Positions 1-11,681 of a stretch of 64,000 nt of DNA are shown here, piece by piece. The DNA lies in NCBI RefSeq assembly GCF_001641265.1, contig NW_020167527.1, positions 496,001 to 560,000 on the forward strand, read 5' to 3'. Positions within the stretch are counted from its first letter, which is position 1. Every line of letters starts with the position of its first letter. The DNA comes from Pseudogymnoascus destructans (taxonomy: Eukaryota > Ascomycota > Leotiomycetes > Thelebolales > Thelebolaceae). The notes beneath the pieces were generated by a model. The model searched no databases, was not told the origin of the DNA, and saw only the letters and a program-made list of their open reading frames with translations. Both the position numbers and the translations under genes were made by a program.

Positions 1-945
1 CCAAAGGAGTGTAGTTCTCTCATTTTCCATGACTTTCCATGACTAACCAGGCTTGGTAAATGTATTAGAAATCAAGTGCGACCCACAACTAGCTTGCTAA
101 TCATGTAGCGAATGTAAGAGAATCCCATAGAACCATCTCTTGGGTTCCTAGCCTATAGGAAGTGAAAAGGAGGTCCAAGGTCAGAGTACCTATAGATAAA
201 TTATGTCATAACTTAACCAATCTTGTGGGTAACTAAGGAGCGATGACGTGTAATGAATCATAGAGGGTTGTAGAAGCTTCTAGAGCTATCGTTCATGTTC
301 CTAGGCCTCTAGTTGGTAGAGATATGCCATGTGGTAGTATTGGCCCACCCCCTTAAGTGTCATACTGACATTCGTTGCACTCAGTTTGCTATCAAACTCA
401 AGAGCAAACTTAGAAATCTCCTCCTCAAACCTACAAGTCACCATACATATCTTGGCTTATCACACCAACAACAGAAGCAATACTACTCAACGATTGCTGC
501 AAACTCTTCTACTACATCTGTTTATGCTACATACATCACGGCATATCATTTGGACACTCATTGAACAAGTTATTAAGAAAATCTCCTCCTTAAGGGGGTG
601 GGTCAATACTACCACATGGCATATCTCTACCAACTAGAGGCCTAGGAACATGAACGATAGCTCTAGAAGCTTCTACAACCCTCTATGATTCATTACACGT
701 CATCGCTCCTTAGTTACCCACAAGATTGGTTAAGTTATGACATAATTTGTCTATAGGTACTCTGACCTTGGACCTCCTTTTCACTTCCTATAGGCTAGGA
801 ACCCAAGAGATGGTTCTATGGGATTCTCTTACATTCGCTACATGATTAGCAAGCTAGTTGTGGGTCGCACTTGATTTCTAATACATTTACCAAGCCTGGT
901 TAGTCATGGAAAGTCATGGAAAATGAGAGAACTACACTCCTTTGG
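1..945. repeat. Long near-perfect inverted repeat (357-base arms)
   Basis: Arms at 1-357 and 589-945 are reverse complements over their whole length with only a few mismatches (for example near 342 and near 748). A 231-base spacer lies between them. The left arm begins at the first base of the window, so the repeat may extend further left. Each inner arm end reads CCCCCTTAAG. The spacer is present again, reversed, at 1294-1497 plus 1875-1905. Short open frames here match nothing I recognise. It could be a foldback element or two head-to-head copies of one transposon end; I cannot tell which. Confidence 0.85.
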
Positions 946-1293
946 CATAAATAGGATTGCCCTTTCCTTAAGAAAGGGCAAGCAGGCAATACAGTAAATC
1001 GACTATCACATACTTCCACGTCTTTTACAAGCTTCCAAGCATTCATCTTGTTACTCCTTGTTTCTGAAAAGTCAGTGAGGTGTTAACCTCTGACTTACCC
1101 CTGAGTTCCCAGACTCAACATTCGTTGCAACTTGTCTAACCCACTTCACCACATCATACACCTGATTGCTGCGTTGTGGAATAGTCTAAGCTACAACCCT
1201 TTGGCTCTGTTTCCTAAGACAGTGTGTTGTCTTAGTAAATTCATCCCTTCCTTGGGTGGCTAGATTCTCATATCTGGTGCACCCACCATTACA

Positions 1294-1905
1294 TTAAGGA
1301 GGAGATTTTCTTAATAACTTGTTCAATGAGTGTCCAAATGATATGCCGTGATGTATGTAGCATAAACAGATGTAGTAGAAGAGTTTGCAGCAATCGTTGA
1401 GTAGTATTGCTTTGTTGTTGGTGTGATAAGCCAAGATATGTATGGTGACTTGTAGGTTTGAGGAGGAGATTTCTAAGTTTGCTCTTGAGTTTAATAGTGT
1501 AAGGACACAGGGAATACGGCTCTCCGTAGGTGCATATGGGAGTGCGAGTCGGAGGTGATGCTGTATTCTATCCTATAGGTCTACTACGAAGGATACAAAA
1601 AAGATGAAGGGGGAACCCCGTTGAGTCTGTTTCCTTAACTCCCGAAACGGGCCCGACTCGGTTATCCCAACCCTAGCCCTGAACCTTCCACCGCAACAGG
1701 TCTACATCAGCCCTGAACCCTATACACTTACCGTCCCCCACTATAGTGTAACTCGCTATATGATCCTCTACTGGTTCGAAACCCCACCGAGTCGGATTCC
1801 ATGTTTGTAGTGACCGTAACAGTTCTGAGACAGGTTCTTCGAGTATCTAGGTACGGAGGCATCCTTACAAATAGCAAACTGAGTGCAACGAATGTCAGTA
1901 TGACA
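1294..1905 (-). repeat. Second, inverted copy of the 358-593 spacer, split by an LTR
   Basis: Bases 1294-1497 and 1875-1905 together match the reverse complement of 358-593. The two halves are separated by the solo LTR at 1498-1869 and rejoin exactly once one target duplication is removed. The right edge, near 1905, coincides with the point where the transposase homology begins, so this repeat probably truncated or inserted into that element. Confidence 0.75.
1498..1869. mobile_element. Solo LTR (372 bases) with 5-base target duplication
   Basis: The element starts TGTAAGGA and ends TCCTTACA, giving an 8-base terminal inverted repeat bounded by TG and CA as in retrotransposon LTRs. It is flanked by the direct repeat AATAG at 1493-1497 and 1870-1874. 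The flanks rejoin into a sequence that exists uninterrupted at 358-593, which proves the insertion. No internal retrotransposon sequence remains, so it is a solo LTR. Superfamily is not determined. Confidence 0.85.
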
Positions 1906-3527
1906 ATTAGCTCTTCAGGCGATGCAAAATGACCCTAAGCTAAGTGCTCGAGCTGCTGGAAAGCTCTATTCTGTCGATCATCAGAAGCTTAGTCGTCGTA
2001 AGCATGGTATGCATTCACGACGCAATATTTCTGCCAATTTGCGGAAAATGACCGACTTAGAGGAATCAATCCTTGTCCAGTATATTCTCGACCTAGCTGC
2101 TAAAGGATTTCCTCCCCGATTGTCTGTTGTGGGAGATATTGCAAATCGACTTCTCGCGACATGCGACGCGTTACCTGTCAAGACGCGCTGGGCTTCCAAC
2201 TTTGTTAAACGTCGCATAGAACTCAAAACAAGGTTCCAGCGCAAATACGACTATCAGAGGGCTAAATGCGAAGACCCAGTAATTATTCGTAGCTGGTTTG
2301 AGCTTGTGCGAAACACAATTGTGAAGTACGGCATCCACGATGCGGATATTTACAACTTCGATGAGACAGGGTTTATGATGGGCATTATTTCAACTGCAAC
2401 AGTGGTAACAAGCTCTGATGGACATACGAAGGCAAAGAAGTACAGCCTGGCAATCGTGAATGGGCTACAGTAATACAGGGTGTTAATTCCCAAGGCTGGG
2501 CGATTCCACCATTTATTATTGTTGCAGGCAAAAACCACCTCATGTCTTGGTATGAAAACAGTGGATTTCCACCAAACTGGGTAATTGCTGTTACAGATAA
2601 TGGTTGGACAACAAATGAGAAAGGCATGGATTGGATCCGACATTTCGAGAAGCATACAAAACCTCGAACTGTAGGTGGTTATCGTTTGTTGATCGTTGAT
2701 GGTCATGAAAGCCATCACTCAGACGAATTTGAGGAATACTGCAAGGAAAACAATATTATCACTCTATGTATGCCGGCTCATTCTTTCTCATATCCTCCAA
2801 CCACTCAATGTTGGGTGTTTTGGCCCACTGAAAAGGGCTTATGGGCAGCAAATCGAAAACATGATGCAGGCTCACATCACGCATATTACAAAGGATGACT
2901 TCTTTCCCGCATTTCACGCTGCTTTCTTTATTGCAATGACTGAAAACAACATCTGAGGAGGCTTCCGAGGCACTGGGTTTTTCCCATTTGATCCTGATAG
3001 TGTGGTTTCTATGCTTGATCTCAGATTTAGAACCCCGACACCACAAAACTCCCGCCCTAGCACCGCTCAACCTTGGGTTTCCCAGACACCAAATAACCAA
3101 AATGAAGCCTTATCACAGACAGCTTTCATTAAAAATCGAATTGCACATCATCAAAATAGCTCACCAACCTCTATTTACAATGCTGTTGACCAATTTGCAA
3201 AGGGAGCATCACAAATGATGTATCAATTAGCATTGTTAAAAGCAGAGAACGAAATGCTTCAGCAAGGGATGGAACAACTTAGCAAACGCAGAAGGGCTAA
3301 AAAACACGCCTACAGCAAGGAGATCACTTACACAACACGAAGCACAAGAGTTACAAGATGAGAGGGACCTTGCGCAACAAGTAAAGCAAGAAACACAGGC
3401 AGGGAGTGGTCGGAAGCCAAGGAAAGAAACACGCGCAAGGCGCTGTGGCAACTGTGGTGGCACAAAACACAATGCACGCACCTGTCAGATGGTAATAGAG
3501 GTATCTGAGGATGAGTATTCTACATAG
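1906..3527 (+). pseudogene. Decayed pogo/Fot1-type DDE transposase
   Basis: Homology starts in the N-terminal CENP-B-like helix-turn-helix (LALQAM, then SARAAGKLYSVDHQKLSRR). It continues through a DNA-binding region (ARWAS-like TRWASNFVKRR) to a catalytic motif IYNFDETGF. The frame is open from 1904 to 2473. The DDE core then continues in broken pieces (ITDNGW; LLIVDGHESH; LQPLNVGCFGPLK). The tail has RTPTP and SSPT motifs and ends with a zinc knuckle CGNCGGTKHNARTC and a stop at 3525-3527. At least three frameshifts or stops separate these pieces, so no functional product is expected. The extreme N-terminus is cut off at the junction with the repeat at 1905. Terminal inverted repeats were not found. 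Confidence 0.9.
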
Positions 3528-4426
3528 CTTTAATTGATTTATAGCGTTGTAGTGGAATTATCATAGTATTTGTTAAGTGAGCACATTGGACTGTATCATT
3601 CGTTATGTTGTATCATTCGTTATGCACGCACGTTAGTCATGATTATTATAATATATTTAGTAAGCCAGCTCTCTAATGGCGGAGGCTGTAGGTGTAGGCT
3701 CTGGAGCTAGTAGACTGTAGAAAATATCATACTTCTATTAGCTCTAAGCCCTAGGTAATACTGCTTAAGGATCCATTTCTTAAGGGCTTCTGCACAGTCC
3801 GAGCTCGCCGTTTGAGGCTCATCCGTAGTGTTGATTCGGAGACTTTGAAAATGCGACAGGTAGCAATTATAGACTCAGAAGGGTTTTCTGCAAGCCACTC
3901 ATGGGCATTTGATATAGGAGTCCCCTCCTATACCCCTTCCCCATACTCAGCCCCTACCAACTACATAATTCAACTGCAGCTGACACCAAACTAGCCCACT
4001 TACTTAATCCCCCCATCATCCTTCCCCACCTTCCCCGGCGATTGACGCTGCACGAAATAATTAAATAATTTTGACGACATGCATTGCATCCTCGTCCCTT
4101 CTCCCGCGGCCCCTCGGCACACCACGAAAACGGCGGTACAGGACGTCATTCCCTCCCCAGCCCGCCGTTCCCGCTTCCTTGTCCCATGTCCCGTGTCCCC
4201 CGCAACGTGAAGAATCTAAAACAATAACATTCGTCGTACCCTGCACCTACTTGTACATCTCACGTCGCACACAACATCATTTTTCTTTTTGGAAGTAACA
4301 CTTATCACTTTCAATACCACCTCGCCCATACAGACCCAATTACTCTTTACCACCCACCACCTATTATCACATACACATCTCATCTACCCCGCCACCAACC
4401 AACCAACCAACCAAACCACCAAAGCA
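3528..4426. other. Intergenic, no gene seen
   Basis: AT-rich sequence follows the transposase remnant, then C-rich sequence leads into the SET gene. Bases 4395-4416 carry a short CCAA tandem run just before the start codon. No supported gene or RNA. Confidence 0.6.
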
Positions 4427-5167
4427 ATGGCTCCCCTAACCCCCACCTGGCCCCAGCCCTCCCACGGCGACATCCAAGAGGTCGTCGTCAACGACGCAGC
4501 ATTCACCTCCAAGTCCCTCTCCAAAGTCACCGTCGCGCCCTACGGCGTCTTCGCCAAGATCGATTTCCTGCCCGCCACGCCAGCGAGCGAACCCACCTAC
4601 GCCACGGTGCAGCAAGGACGAGATACGCATTTGAATCTGAATAGCGATTTAGTTTATATTAACCATAGTTGTGATCCTAGTTTGGTTGGTCTTCCCCTCC
4701 CTTCCCAACCCCCATCCCCCCTCAACCCGCTCCCCCAGTTCCCCCGCACCCCCAGACCTCAAGGCGGAGAGAGCAACGAGGATTGAGGAATAGAACCCCA
4801 ACTAACCTCCCCCCAACAGATCCTCGACATCCCAACCCTCTCCTTCCTCGCCGGCCCCCGCGGCCTCCGCCCCGCCGACGAACTAACCTTCTTCTACCCC
4901 TCCACCGAATGGGCCATGGCGCAACCCTTCACCTGTTTCTGCTCCTCCCCCCACTGCCGGGGCGTAATCAACGGCGCCGGCGCTATGAGCCAGAAATCCC
5001 TTGAGGGGATCTATTTGAACGGGTATATCAGGGATATGCTTGCTGAGAGATGGGTGAGGGAGAGTAATGGCGTGAAGGGGGGGGAGAAGGCGAGGGTGAA
5101 TGGGGAGAGGGGCGTGACGAGTAGGGAGTTGAGTGGGGAGATGGGGGGGGATACTGTTAGGGCTTAA
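4427..5167 (+). CDS. SET-domain protein (small, with post-SET cysteines)
   Basis: I propose two exons, 4427-4684 and 4820-5167, giving 201 residues. The start is the ATG at 4427 after a CCAA-rich leader. The second half of a SET domain is clear: LVYINHSCDPSL in exon 1, then a hydrophobic strand and PADELTFFYPSTEW in exon 2. A cysteine-rich post-SET-like segment CFCSSPHCRGVI follows. These correspond to the NHSC pseudoknot and the ELTxFY motif of SET methyltransferases. The protein is short and the N-terminal SET strands are poorly marked, so it belongs to the small fungal SET proteins of unknown substrate. The intron (135 bases) has an unusual donor, GTTGGT, but joins the motif in frame. Methyltransferase activity is inferred from the family only. 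Confidence 0.8.
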
Positions 5168-5823
5168 ATCGGGGGGGAGGCTCAACGCTGGGGGAGGGGG
5201 GTGGAGAGGAGGTGTGGAGAGGAGGTGCGCTCTGCGCAGTGGATTCAACATCCTTGAAAAGCTTAGTTGGTTTTTGCATGTTTTATGCTTTTTAGACAGA
5301 TTAGATACGTTGCGAGTGGTTTCAGACGAGGGTTGGATAATTATCTTTCTTTCGTAATCTTCTGTCTCTGGTCTAATCTATCCCTTGATCGACACTCCCG
5401 CCGCCATCCCGAGGCAACGATCACACGTACACACACGCCCTTGACTCCAGCAGCTGCAGCCTGGCCCATTGCATCCGCCTCGCTCTTGGAAAAAATAAAA
5501 ACAAACAGCCCTATCAACAAATATCCAAACCTAGATATACCCCAATCCCATCCCGCTCACCAAACCCCAAAAAACACACAGCCATCGAAACGAAGCCCCG
5601 AGAAAAGGAGCGTCCTGAGCTCCCCCCAAAAGTGATCCTTAACACCAACTCCCCGAAAGCAAAAACAAAACAAAAAAAGTATAGCTGTCGCAGCCCAAGC
5701 CCCCCTATCGCCTTCCATTACCCCTTCCGAACACCAAACGCACACAAAAAGTACTAATACAGTAGTCTCTGACCCAGAAAAAATACACAACACAAAAAAA
5801 AAACGGATAGAAGGATAGAAGGA
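5168..5823. other. Intergenic between convergent genes
   Basis: The region begins with a G-rich tract (about 5170-5225) and ends in A-rich runs (5760-5805) just downstream of the WD40 gene stop. No supported gene. Confidence 0.6.
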
Positions 5824-8800
5824 TCACATAATCCCCGTCTTAACCTTCCTCCTCATCGACCCCCCTGTGACCACCCCCAACGCACTAAGCGTATTCTCCG
5901 ACGGCCCCGACGGTCCAGATAGAGACTTCGACCTCGTAGTAGGGGGCATCGGTTCCGGGTCATCCGACGACCCCGCCGCCTCCCTCGACTCCGCAACGCT
6001 ATTCTTCAAGCTCTGTCGCAGCTTCTCATCAAAGATACTGACCAGCCTCTCGCTATACTGGTCCAACAACCCCGCCAGCGCAGCCTCGCTGATCTTCCGG
6101 GTCTTAAGACTCTTCTCCAGGACAGCTTGGGCGGTTAATCGGAGCTCCTGGTCTAGTTCCTTCAGACCATCCTCTTTGATCGTCTCGGAGCTGGTTAATT
6201 TCTTCCGATACGCGCGCAGCGTCCGACAGACTTGCTCAGTCGCCATATTCACGCTGCCAAACTCATTATAACTCGCCGGCCCAGCACTCTTATTGCGCCC
6301 CCGCAAATCAACAAGCGATGCCTTGCGAGCCCCCAGATTACTCCGGCCCTTTGGCGAAGGAGGCGGCGAACGGGAGCGATTGCGCGCCGATGACCGGCGC
6401 AAACCGCTCGCGTCGTCGGAGGAGGCGAAGCTATAGGGGCCTGCCATGGCGGGGATAGGCGGCATAGAGAGCTTGGAGGAGTTGGCGTTCATGGAGTACT
6501 TTGAAGTTTTGCGGCGGAGGAGGCGCGGGGGGGAGGTGCGGCCGGTGGGGGTGGTTGCTGTGGAGGGGCGGGAGAATTCGGCGAGCTCGGCTTTGGAGAG
6601 GACGCGGCGGAGGGGGGGCATGTTGGAGGTGAGTTCCTTGGGGGGTGAGGAGTCGTCGGGGGTGAGGGTCGGTTCGGGGTATATTATTTCTGGGGTGCGG
6701 GTGCTGAGATCCCAGATCATGATTGTTGAGTCGGAGCCCGTAGAGATGAGCGTGGTCTGCTCTGGAGTCTCCAACAAGGCAACGTCAGTGACGGAGCTTG
6801 TGTGGCCGAATCCACGGTCCAAGAACGAGCCAGTGCAACCATCATATATCCTGACAGACTTGTCGGTTCCAGAAACGCCGGCCAAAATCAGAGGTCGTCC
6901 TGGCATCAGCTTCCCCATCTTCAAAGAATCCATCACGACGGCGTCATTCCCATCCGTGTCGGCAGCTTTGAAGGTGGAAAGCATCTTTCCTGTCGTAATG
7001 TCGAATGTAGCAACCGTGCGGTCCATCATCGAAACAATCACTGAAGTGACGGAGGGGTCATTATCAGTCGTTGTCATCGAGACTGGTGTTGCTTTCAGGG
7101 TGATAACCCTAATAGGGATCGCTGCAATGACCTGCTGGTCACCGACTTCCTTCGTGACAATCTGCCGTATTTGAATCGTACGATCAGAGCTGCTCGAGAT
7201 AATCTTATCCCCGTCATCACAGAAGCATACACTCGTCACGCTCCCAGTGTGCTCATCCATGGTCTGCAGCAAGACCCACGTATCCCCCATCCTCTTGAAA
7301 AGTTGAACTGTGCGGTCCCTACCAGAGGTCGCAACCAATGTCATCGTCTTTCCTTCATATATCGCAATGTCCTCGACATCCGAGTTGTGCGCCTTCGCTA
7401 CAAACGAACAGGTATGTTTGGGGGTATCTATAATCCGTATAACGCCGTATTTATCGCCTGCCACAAAGAAGCTTCCACCATCTGAGGCTCGTACAACCAG
7501 ACACTGGTTGATAACTTCCTCTTCGCCACCACCCACTTGCTCTAGATCGATTTGGAATGATCCTTTGCAATGGCCCTCTAAATCCCAGAATATAACATTT
7601 CCTGCAGAGTCCCATGACAAGAAGTCTGCGCTAAGACTATTTGGGCTCAGCAGCCTCACGCCCATCACTGAACCTCGGTGGGCTGTAAGAGGGGTTACAT
7701 GCCCAGACTCTTCCGAGCCATCTTTCATGATCTTGATGGCATGGCGTGAATCGACAGTAACCACGTGTCCATTTATAATAGACATGGCGCAAAGATTGCC
7801 GTCTGAAGTCTCGGCAGCACTGTTGAAATCCTCCTCAAATGGCGACGATGGTGGGGTACTCGGCGTCAGGAGTTCATCAAAGGTCATAATCTTAGTCGCG
7901 CCCAAGCGGCCACCAATCCGTATTAACTTGCGCGATGCATCTACAGACACGCATGTCACGGCAAATTCGGCATGAGCTACCTTGAGTAATTGGTTCTGAT
8001 CGTTATTGTCGTCGACCAGGGCAATATGGCCTTTCTCCGAGCATACGACAGCTTTCGTTTCAGAAATGCTAGCAGCGCAGCTGAACGTCGCGTCGATCAA
8101 ACCCCCAAGCAGGCAATTTCTGCCGCTGAGAGTTCTCGTGACGGTTGCTGGAGTTGAGGCAGTGCCGTCGAGATTGAACCTCTGTTTCAGAGGTGATGAA
8201 CTCGTGTTGTCCTCAACTCTCCAGACCTTCACGTGGCGCGTGCCAACACTGTCAAGTTAGCATTAGAAAGGGGCCGACTGGAATGGGATGCATACGTTAT
8301 TAGACTGTTTCCCATCCACATCATGCTTTTAATGCTGCTAGTGCACTTGTTGCTCGCGTGTAGCCTGGCAGCGCCAGTGCTCGATATGCGCCACATGTAG
8401 AGAAAGCCGTCATTTGGAGAACCCAAAGTGGCTAGGTGGCGTCCATCGGGACTAAACGAAACAGCTGTGACGCCGAAAGTATGCTCGTTCAATATGACGA
8501 GCGGAGCATCTGATGACTCTTGGAGGTTGAATATCAGCACCCTAGGTGTATAGCCCGTCTCGCCCACGGCGAGAAATCGCCCATCCCTGCTGATAGACAG
8601 GCATGTCGCGGCCTTGATTCTCTCCCTGCTTGTCCAGGTTTTCGAGAGGGGCGAATCGCTCCAGACTGCGCGAGAGGTGGTTGGCGTCGAAGGGGAGAAT
8701 CCAATGGCAGATTCTCGTAGAGATGCGCCCGTTCTGTTTCGTGAATCGTTCGCGGTGTTCATGGGGGTTGATGGAGTCGTCGCAGCTGCGGGTATCACTG

Positions 8801-9107
8801 GTACGGCGGTCGGATGCGCCCTGAAGAATCGCTGAGAGTATTGCGAGTCCTCCTCTAACTGGACGACGACGACGGCAGCGCCCGCGACATATGCGAAAAT
8901 GTTGCCATTTGACAGGCTATCGAATCCAGTTGGGGAGCTGACGGTGGTCCCTAGGATCCTCTTCAACGAGAGACCAGCTTCGTACAGAGGTCGGCATTTG
9001 TTTGGGGAGCGCGGCGTGCGTGGGTATGGCGGGTTGTTTGGCGTCGGCTTGATCCCCAAGCCGCTGTTGGCGGCAATCGTCCGTGGATTCGAGGGTGTAA
9101 ACAACAT
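5824..9107 (-). CDS. WD40-repeat protein, MABP1/WDR62-like
   Basis: Two exons, 9107-8296 and 8248-5824, are joined over a 47-base intron (donor GTATGC, acceptor TTGACAG). They give 1078 residues without a break. The protein is built of WD40 units along most of its length. Examples are VTAVSFSPDGRHLATLGS, VTSVCFCDDGDKIISSSSDRTIQI and VTDVALLETPEQTTLISTGSDSTIMIWDL, ending around residue 750. A basic, Ser/Pro-rich linker follows (SRSPPPSPKGR). Near the C-terminus is a helical segment, VCRTLRAYRKKLTSSE, resembling the C-terminal region of the MAPK-binding WD40 proteins. The architecture of two WD40 propellers plus a helical tail fits MABP1/WDR62. In animals these act as JNK scaffolds and at spindle poles; the fungal role is unknown to me. 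Confidence 0.85.
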
Positions 9108-9613
9108 ATTTCAGCCATGTGCTGTCGCTCAGTCCAATGAGTGTTTGTTCAGCGATGGTTGTAGTTGAGAGAGAAAGGTGCCTTGCTGCGCATTCTTGGG
9201 GGGTTGTTTGTAAAGAACGAGTCGCTGGGGGCGTGAAATCTGTAGTCGACAAAAGATGGGTGTTTATCACAACAAGAGAGGTGGGAGGTGAATCAAGGTG
9301 AAATTTAACAGGGTATAACGCGTGCTGATGTTTTATGAACGAGAGACAAGAAATCAGAAGCGACGAAGAAGAGAGAGAGAGGATGAAGGGAAATTGCGAG
9401 GATTCAAATGGCTTGGCTTGAATTGCTGAAGGAGTGGAAGTAATGAGGGGAGTATTTTTTGACGATATGAAGATATTTCTCCCTTCTGTCGTCGGGGTCA
9501 AGGGGAGAGAGAGCTCTGGGCATGGACGGGAGCTTCCTTCTTGCCCTAAAGGTCCAAGCTTTCCGGATTGGGAAGACGCGAGCGCGTTTTGGGATTCTGG
9601 GGGGGTCAGTAGA

Positions 9614-9714
9614 TGCCTGAGGTATTACTTTTACCACTATCACCACTCTTAGGACTACTTTACTTCTTTACTGTCCTAAGAATGGTGATAGTGATAAAAG
9701 TGGTACCTCAGGCA
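9614..9714. repeat. Hairpin-type inverted repeat, MITE-like
   Basis: The segment begins TGCCTGAGGTA and ends TACCTCAGGCA. Arms of about 42 bases pair with a few mismatches, closing on TCTTAGGAC/GTCCTAAGA around a short loop. It resembles a foldback miniature transposon. No convincing target-site duplication was found. Confidence 0.75.
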
Positions 9715-9737
9715 CTAACTAGTTAACTATAACTAGG

Positions 9738-9771
9738 AACTATAACTAAGTTAGGTAACTTAGTTATAGTT
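9738..9771. repeat. Perfect 15-base palindrome arms with a 4-base loop
   Basis: The arm AACTATAACTAAGTT at 9738-9752 is exactly reverse-complemented at 9757-9771. It sits in a stretch made of repeated AACTAAGTTA-like words, directly beside the 9614-9714 hairpin. Confidence 0.75.
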
Positions 9772-10086
9772 AGTTAGGTAACTTAGCATAGTTCAGTGCA
9801 AAGTAACTCATACACCAAAACACTGCCAGTAGATACTTACTTACCTGTAGCCTGGTAGTTGGGGGTCACTGAGAGTGCTATTAGTAAATTCTCCCCTATG
9901 AAACTACAAAAATTGGATTTGTGTGTGTGTGGAATTAAAATGGAGCTTGGCAGAAAGTTGAGGGTAAAAGGGAGAATGAATACATGGAGATTCAACCATC
10001 CCCAGACTCTCCAACAACCTCCTCTGCTTACTTATTGCCTCAATTGACACTCCCAATTCAAGATCAGCTACAATTCTTGCTCGACA

Positions 10087-11681
10087 ATGTCCAGCCGCCT
10101 GCCACGAAGCCTGGCACACGCCGCCGTCCGTTCCCCGTCCCCGTCCCCCTCCGTTCCCAGCCGACATCGTTCCACAGCTGCGGCATTCGGGCCCCGACGC
10201 TTCCCCGCCAAAATGTTCCCCTCCCACCCCTCATTACGTCTGTCCATGATTTCGGAGCAAATAAAACAATCCTCCCCCGCTCTGAACTCGAGAGGCCTGC
10301 AAACCACTTCAACACGATCAATCAACACTACAACTACAAACAACACAACTACAATGTCTCGTCCTACCCTCCTCATTCCAGGTCCCATCGAGTTCGATGA
10401 TGCCGTCCTCCAGGCCATGAGCCACCACAGGTACGAAATGACGTCCTTCTGAAGCTCTCCTTGAAACCCCTCCAATGCTTACCCCTCCCCCTCCAGCGAG
10501 AGCCACACAGCCCCCGGCTTCATCTCGGTCTTCGGCGACACCCTCACCCAACTCCGCCAACTCTTCCAAACCACCTCCCCCGCCTCGCAGCCCCTCGTCG
10601 TCTCCGGCTCCGGCACCCTAGGCTGGGACCTCGTCGCCGCCAACCTCTCCGAAGCCGGCGACAACGCGCTGGTCCTGCACACCGGTTACTTCGCCAACTC
10701 CTTCGCCGACTGCCTCGAGACGTACGGCGCGAATGTTACGCAGCTCAAGGCCCCCATCGGGAGCAGGCCGCAGCTGCCGGAGATTGAGAAGGCGCTGAAG
10801 GAGAAGAAGTATAAGCTTGTCACAGTCACTCACGTTGATACGTCGACTGGTGTCCTGAGCGACCTTAAGGAGTTGTCGGAGCTCATCCAGCGCGTGTCTC
10901 CTGAGACCCTCCTCGTTGTCGATGGTGTCTGCAGTGTCGGATCGGAGGAAGTCCTCTTCGACGAGTGGAAACTCGACGTCGTCCTTACCGGCTCCCAGAA
11001 GGGTCTTGGTTGCCCAGCTGGCCTGTCTATCAACATGTACTCCGGCCGCGCCATCGAGGTCTTCAAGGCCCGCAAAACCCCTCCCGCATCCTACTTCGCC
11101 TCGCTCAAGAACTGGATCCCTAGTAAGCTTTCCCACCCCATTTCGCCCCCTCCCTTCCCCACCCAACTTCCCCACCCAACTTCCTCACCCAACTTCCCCA
11201 TACCACATCCGACCGGACGAACTCTAACAACTACACAGTCATGCAAAACTACGAAGCCAAAAAGCCCTCCTACTTCGCCACCCCCTCCCCCCAACTAATC
11301 CACGCCCTCCACACCTCCCTCACCCAAATCCTCTCCCTCCCCCTCTCCACCCGCTTCGCCGCCCAAAAAGCCGCATCCGCCCGCGTCAAGTCCGCCGTCG
11401 CCTCTCTCGGTCTCAAGCAGATCGCTCTCAACCCCGCTGACCAGGCAAACGGTATGACCACCATCTACCTCCCCGAGGGCGTTGCGGTGCCGACGATCCT
11501 GCCGGTGTTGTTGAAGAAGGGGGTTATTTTTGCGGGGGGGTTGCATAAGGAGATTGCGAGCAAGTATATTAGGGTTGGGCATATGGGGGTTAGTGTGCAT
11601 GATGCGGGGAGGGGGGATGTGGAGAAGGCGATTAGGGCGCTGGGAGAGGCGTTGGAGGAGGTGGGGTATAAGAAGGCTTAG
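10087..11681 (+). CDS. AGX1: Alanine-glyoxylate aminotransferase (AGX1 type)
   Basis: Three exons, 10087-10430, 10497-11122 and 11239-11681, give 470 residues. This is a class V fold-type I PLP enzyme converting alanine and glyoxylate to pyruvate and glycine. Diagnostic pieces are LIPGPIEFDDAVL, SHHSESHTAPGF (rebuilt across intron 1), VSGSGTLGWD, VVDGVCSVGSE and the PLP lysine in TGSQKGLGCPAG (about residue 283). The C-terminal KYIRVGHMG motif matches the substrate-binding arginine region. The first ATG adds 89 Ser/Arg-rich residues that look like a mitochondrial presequence. A second in-frame ATG at 10354 (MSRPTLLIPGP) starts exactly at the conserved enzyme. The C-terminus, YKKA, is not a peroxisomal signal I would trust. 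Identification is secure; the start in use is open. Confidence 0.93.

Larger units (their letters stand above)
9108..10086. other. Intergenic divergent region with two hairpins
   Basis: This separates the divergent WD40 and aminotransferase genes and holds the inverted repeats at 9614-9714 and 9738-9771. No supported gene. Confidence 0.6.

Noticed and set aside
313..637. Two 83-codon open frames in the inverted-repeat spacer as genes
   Set aside because: They lie in a repeated transposon fragment, overlap each other in different frames and show no known domain.
602..1130. A Copia-type LTR (TATA-like CATAAATAGG, G-rich tract before it)
   Set aside because: No matching second LTR, no clear primer-binding site and no TG...CA boundaries with a target duplication.
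6446..7975. Plus-strand open frames of 221-242 codons
   Set aside because: They are antisense to the WD40 gene and have no domain; the minus-strand reading carries clear WD40 motifs.
11670..11681. Peroxisomal targeting signal at the end of AGX1 (YKKA)
   Set aside because: It does not match the SKL-type consensus closely enough.
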